Of a stretch of DNA of 23,867 nt, positions 21,268-23,867 are shown in pieces. The notes beneath the pieces were generated by a model. The model saw only the letters and a list, made by a program, of their open reading frames with translations, ran no database searches and was not told the origin of the DNA. A program made the translations under genes and the position numbers. The stretch is from Flemingiibacterium sp045534235 (lineage in GTDB: Bacteria > Bacillota > Clostridia > Oscillospirales > CAG-272). Position 1 is the first letter of the stretch; every line of letters starts with the position of its first letter. The DNA is taken from the NCBI GenBank assembly GCA_045534235.1, contig JAZSJI010000124.1, forward strand, positions 1 to 23,867, written 5' to 3'.

Positions 21268-22407
21268 ATGAAGCTCAGATTCAGCCGTCCTATACTGCAG
21301 GAAGCAGTAAGCAACGCAATGTACTGCGTTTCCACTAAAAATACCATCACCGCAGCAGAGGGCATACTTATTTCCTGCGAGGGAGATAAGGCTATACTTA
21401 CTTCGTATGACCTTGAAAAGGGTATGCAGATAGAAATAGAAGCAGAGGTAGAGGAAGCAGGCTCCTGTATTATTAATGCACAGAGCCTTAACTCTATAAT
21501 TAGACTTCTTCCTGCAGGAATGGTAGAGCTTACCGTAAACGAATATTTCAGAGCAAAGCTTACCTGCGGAAGCGCAGAGTTTGAGCTCAACGGACTTGAT
21601 CCGAGAGATTTTCCCACTCTGCCCGATATTTCAAGTACAAGCGGACTCAATATAAAGCAGGGCGATTTAAAAAATATGATAATACAGACCCTGTTCGCAG
21701 TAGCTCAGAACGATGCGCGTGCTACGTTTAACGGTGCATTTTTCAAAATAAACGGTAATCGTATAACTACAGTCGGCTGCGACTCCTTCAGACTTGCTAT
21801 CAGAGATAAGATATGCGAGCTTGAAAATACGTCTGACGAGGATCTTGATACGTCGTTTATAGTTCCTGGAAGAACTCTTTCCGAGCTTGTTAAGCTGCTT
21901 ACCGAAAATGACGAAAACGTAAGCATCGGTATTTCAAGAAAGCAGGTAATATTCCGCTTTGATAAGCGTGATACCGTATTCTTCTCGCGTCTTATTGAAG
22001 GCGACTATATTGACTACGAGCGTATTATTCCAAAGAACAGCACTATTTTTGTTGACGTCGATACGGAATCTCTCGAGGGTGCACTCAACCGTGCTTCACT
22101 TGTAAGTGATGATTCTGCAGGAAAAAATAAATCTCTCGCGCGCTGCCGCTTCGGTGGTAACAGACTTGAGATCACCTCTACTTCCGTAAACGGTAAGGTA
22201 CGTGACGAGATAGTAACAAGCCATAACGGTGAGGATATAGAAATAGGATTCAATTGCCGTTATCTTACCGAAGCACTCAAGGCTTCAATGTGCGATAAGC
22301 TTCGCCTTTCTCTTTCCAGCCCTAATATAAGTATGGTAATAGAGCCTCTTGAGGCAGACGAAAACGATAAATTTATATTCCTCGTTCTTCCTTGTAAGCT
22401 TAAATGA
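21268..22407 (+). CDS. dnaN: DnaN, DNA polymerase III beta sliding clamp
   Basis: A 379-residue clamp subunit of typical length and three-domain layout. The start MKLRFSRPILQEAVSNA matches the family, as do the NDARATFNGAFFKINGNRITTVGCDSFRL region in the second domain (divided here by a normal loop) and the C-terminal end DENDKFIFLVLPCKL, which resembles the usual LVMPMR-type terminus. It forms a ring dimer that tethers polymerases and repair proteins to DNA. The ATG follows TTGAGG. It overlaps recF by four bases (ATGA). The S4-like yaaA gene that usually follows dnaN in Bacilli and many Clostridia is absent from this position. Confidence 0.97.
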   Translation: MKLRFSRPILQEAVSNAMYCVSTKNTITAAEGILISCEGDKAILTSYDLEKGMQIEIEAEVEEAGSCIINAQSLNSIIRLLPAGMVELTVNEYFRAKLTCGSAEFELNGLDPRDFPTLPDISSTSGLNIKQGDLKNMIIQTLFAVAQNDARATFNGAFFKINGNRITTVGCDSFRLAIRDKICELENTSDEDLDTSFIVPGRTLSELVKLLTENDENVSIGISRKQVIFRFDKRDTVFFSRLIEGDYIDYERIIPKNSTIFVDVDTESLEGALNRASLVSDDSAGKNKSLARCRFGGNRLEITSTSVNGKVRDEIVTSHNGEDIEIGFNCRYLTEALKASMCDKLRLSLSSPNISMVIEPLEADENDKFIFLVLPCKLK

Positions 22408-23513
22408 TTGCAAAAAAGGTAAGATACCGTAATTTCAGAAATATAGAAGAGGGAGAGATTGAATTTTCTCCCGGCGTAAACGTTCTTATCGGTAATAATG
22501 CAGAGGGAAAAACCAACGCACTTGAGGGAATATACCTTATGGCGTCGGGAAAAAGCTTTCGCACACCAAAAGAACGAGATATGGTAAGAGCGGGCGCTGA
22601 ATACTTTGAAGCGTATCTTGAAATCTCTGATATTAAAAGAGAGCAGGAGCTTTATTTCAAGGCGTATAACAGTGACTCGTCAAAAAGACGTGAAATAAAG
22701 AAAAACGGAGTTACGCTGCCGCGTATTTGCGAGCTTCTTGGAGTATTTCGTGCAGTACTGTTTTGTCCCGAGCATCTTGCTATAGTAAAAGCCGGACCGT
22801 CAGAAAGACGTAATTTTCTTGACGTTGCTATTTGCCAGCTGCGGCCGGTATATCTAAAAAGCCTTCAGAGATTTACAAAAATACTTACTCAAAGAAACGC
22901 TCTTTTAAAGCAAATAAGCGAAGGAAACGGAGATGTAGGACTTCTTGAGGTCTACTCCGATCAGCTTGCAAGAGAAAGTGCACTTATCTATAAAACCCGT
23001 GCCGCCTACGTAGAAAGGCTTGGAAAGTTTGTAAAAGAATTTTTTGAAGAGCTTTCGTGCGAGGACGTAAAAGAAATACCCGAGCTTCGATATAAAAACA
23101 GTATGAAGACTTATGAAAAGCTTACTGAAATGGAAGCTTACGAGCACTATATGAAGCTTCTCTCTGAAAATACTCAAAAAGAGATCGGAGCGGGAATTAC
23201 TCTTTACGGCTCACATAAGGACGATATAGAAATATATCTTGATAATATGGAAGCAAGGCAGTTTGCTTCGCAAGGACAGCAACGCTCTTTAGCACTTGCA
23301 ATGAAGCTTGGTGAGGGAGAGATCTCGATGGAATATTCGGGTGAATATCCCGTATTTCTGTTCGATGACGTTCTTTCGGAGCTTGACGCAAGAAGACAGT
23401 CGTTTTTACTGTCGCGGCTTGAGGAAAGGCAAGTAATAATGACTACCTGCACCACGCCGCCCGTTAAATCAGATGCTAAATTCATATCTGTAGAAAACGG
23501 AATGTATAAGTAA
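22404..23513 (+). CDS. recF: RecF, recombination/replication-fork repair ATPase
   Basis: A 369-residue SMC-like ATPase that loads RecA at gaps with RecO and RecR. The Walker A motif is GNNAEGKT (30-37, with N following). The RecF middle region begins with PRICELLGVFRAVLFCPEHL and contains GPSERRNFLDVAI. The ABC signature is SQGQQRSLALAMKLGEGE, and Walker B is PVFLFDDVLSELD. All are in the usual order, and the length is normal. It starts inside the dnaN stop, so the two are translationally coupled. No terminator follows; the next 228 bases contain a repeat copy and then a RemB-like gene, the usual yaaB position. Confidence 0.97.
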   Translation: MIAKKVRYRNFRNIEEGEIEFSPGVNVLIGNNAEGKTNALEGIYLMASGKSFRTPKERDMVRAGAEYFEAYLEISDIKREQELYFKAYNSDSSKRREIKKNGVTLPRICELLGVFRAVLFCPEHLAIVKAGPSERRNFLDVAICQLRPVYLKSLQRFTKILTQRNALLKQISEGNGDVGLLEVYSDQLARESALIYKTRAAYVERLGKFVKEFFEELSCEDVKEIPELRYKNSMKTYEKLTEMEAYEHYMKLLSENTQKEIGAGITLYGSHKDDIEIYLDNMEARQFASQGQQRSLALAMKLGEGEISMEYSGEYPVFLFDDVLSELDARRQSFLLSRLEERQVIMTTCTTPPVKSDAKFISVENGMYK

Positions 23514-23571
23514 TAAAACAATAACTAACTTAAAAAACGCAACCGCTAAAAATGTAGTAATATAATTGGTT

Positions 23572-23722
23572 ACCGCAAAACGGTTGTAGGGTCACCGACA
23601 CGGGTGTCGGTGGGGCCCCGACTACCGAGAGCGTGGGCTACGTTTAGACAAACACTCTGTTAGCGAATGCGTTGTATAAAGTTCTTTGCCAGGCTTTCTT
23701 TCAAGAAAGCCGCGTATTCCCC
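23572..23722 (+). repeat. Intergenic repeat, copy C (upstream of the RemB-like gene)
   Basis: This is the cleanest copy of the family. Its parts are a GC hairpin CACCGACACGGGTGTCGGTG (23593-23612, perfect 9-bp stem) flanked by CGGTTGTAGGG and CCCCGACTACCG, which can partly pair as an outer stem; then GAGAGCG, ACGTTTAG, CTGTTAGCGAATGC; the 47-base block 23669-23715, identical to copy A in inverted orientation; and the hairpin GGCTTTCTT-TC-AAGAAAGCC (23692-23711). A possible -10 (TATAAT, 23561-23566) just upstream, without a clear -35, would put the element in the leader of the next gene. The last hairpin ends 20 bases before its ribosome binding site. Confidence 0.85.
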
Positions 23723-23741
23723 TCAAAAGAAGGAGCAATAA

Positions 23742-23867
23742 ATGTACGTACACGCAGGAAACAACCGTATCATACGCACGCGTGAGATTATCGGCATATT
23801 CGATATGGACACGGCGACTATGGAAACGGCAACGAGAGAATATCTCCGCGCCGCGGAAAGGGACGGG
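23742..23867 (+). CDS. RemB/YaaB-like regulator (DUF370), N-terminal part (3'-truncated by window)
   Basis: The first 42 codons are seen, up to the last base of the window. The N-terminus MYVHAGNNRIIRTREIIGIF (1-20) followed by DMDTAT matches the YaaB/RemB family (DUF370), small DNA-binding regulators of extracellular matrix genes in Bacillus, where yaaB likewise follows recF. The family is about 80-90 residues, so about half is missing. AGGAG (23731-23735) is well placed. The leader carries repeat copy C. Confidence 0.88.
   Translation, partial: MYVHAGNNRIIRTREIIGIFDMDTATMETATREYLRAAERDG

Noticed and set aside
1..23867. CRISPR array, transposase, prophage, tRNA or rRNA genes
   Set aside because: No regularly spaced direct repeats, no transposase or integrase ORF, and no tRNA or rRNA signature were seen; 'exciting system' expectations are not met by any defence-like cluster.

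Overview
This window is the replication-origin region of a low-to-mid GC Firmicute, most likely an uncultured member of the Clostridia (Oscillospirales/Ruminococcaceae-like). The evidence is the neighbourhood rpmH-rnpA-yidD-yidC-jag-mnmE / dnaA-dnaN-recF-remB, strong sigma-A type promoters, Shine-Dalgarno-led genes, Noc/Soj/ParB paralogues with two perfect parS sites, and a DnaA-box cluster between dnaA and dnaN. The species assignment is inference. Both ends cut a gene: glyA lacks its 5' part and the RemB/YaaB gene lacks its 3' part.

Layout. 1-708: end of glyA. 709-1139: gene-free, filled by two facing copies of an intergenic repeat. 1140-8159: plus-strand cluster of cinA, a galactokinase-like GHMP kinase, a 3-TM protein, a WalJ/YycJ-type metallo-hydrolase, rlmH, mnmG and rsmG, closed by a terminator. 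8317-13830: plus-strand segregation cluster of noc-like parB paralogue, two parS sites, parA(soj), parB(spo0J), serS, a 2-TM protein and a membrane-anchored MORN-repeat protein, closed by a bidirectional terminator. 13873-14745: divergent pair of an RNHCP zinc-ribbon protein (with a 9-codon ORF in front) and a secreted, C-terminally anchored Asp/Ser/Thr-rich protein. 14778-19260: minus-strand operon rpmH-rnpA-yidD-yidC-jag-mnmE. 19261-19582: two-way promoter region with DnaA boxes. 19583-23513: dnaA, oriC, dnaN, recF. 23514-23741: a third repeat copy. 23742 to end: RemB/YaaB-like (DUF370).

How the genes work together. DnaA binds a box array (mostly TTTTCAACA variants) ending in two abutting boxes, a short GC-richer spacer and a DnaA-trio-like tract, a textbook Firmicute unwinding module. 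DnaN and RecF act at the fork. ParA, ParB and the Noc-like ParB act on parS near the origin. RnpA, YidD, YidC and Jag serve tRNA processing, membrane insertion and RNA binding. MnmE and MnmG form one tRNA U34-modifying complex but are encoded on opposite strands here. RsmG and RlmH methylate rRNA.

Most unusual points. (1) A three-copy structured repeat family (714-909, 949-1109, 23572-23722) with paired substitutions in its hairpins; two copies share a 47-nt identical block in inverted orientation flanking the whole origin segment. (2) The mnmG-rsmG-noc-soj-parB-serS block is inverted compared with Bacillus and points head-on towards oriC. (3) Variant DnaA boxes together with a variant DnaA domain IV motif. 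(4) A tiny ORF in frame with, and separated by a UAA from, the RNHCP gene. I see no phage, transposase, CRISPR or defence system. No wholly new protein system is evident; the repeat family is the best candidate for something undescribed.
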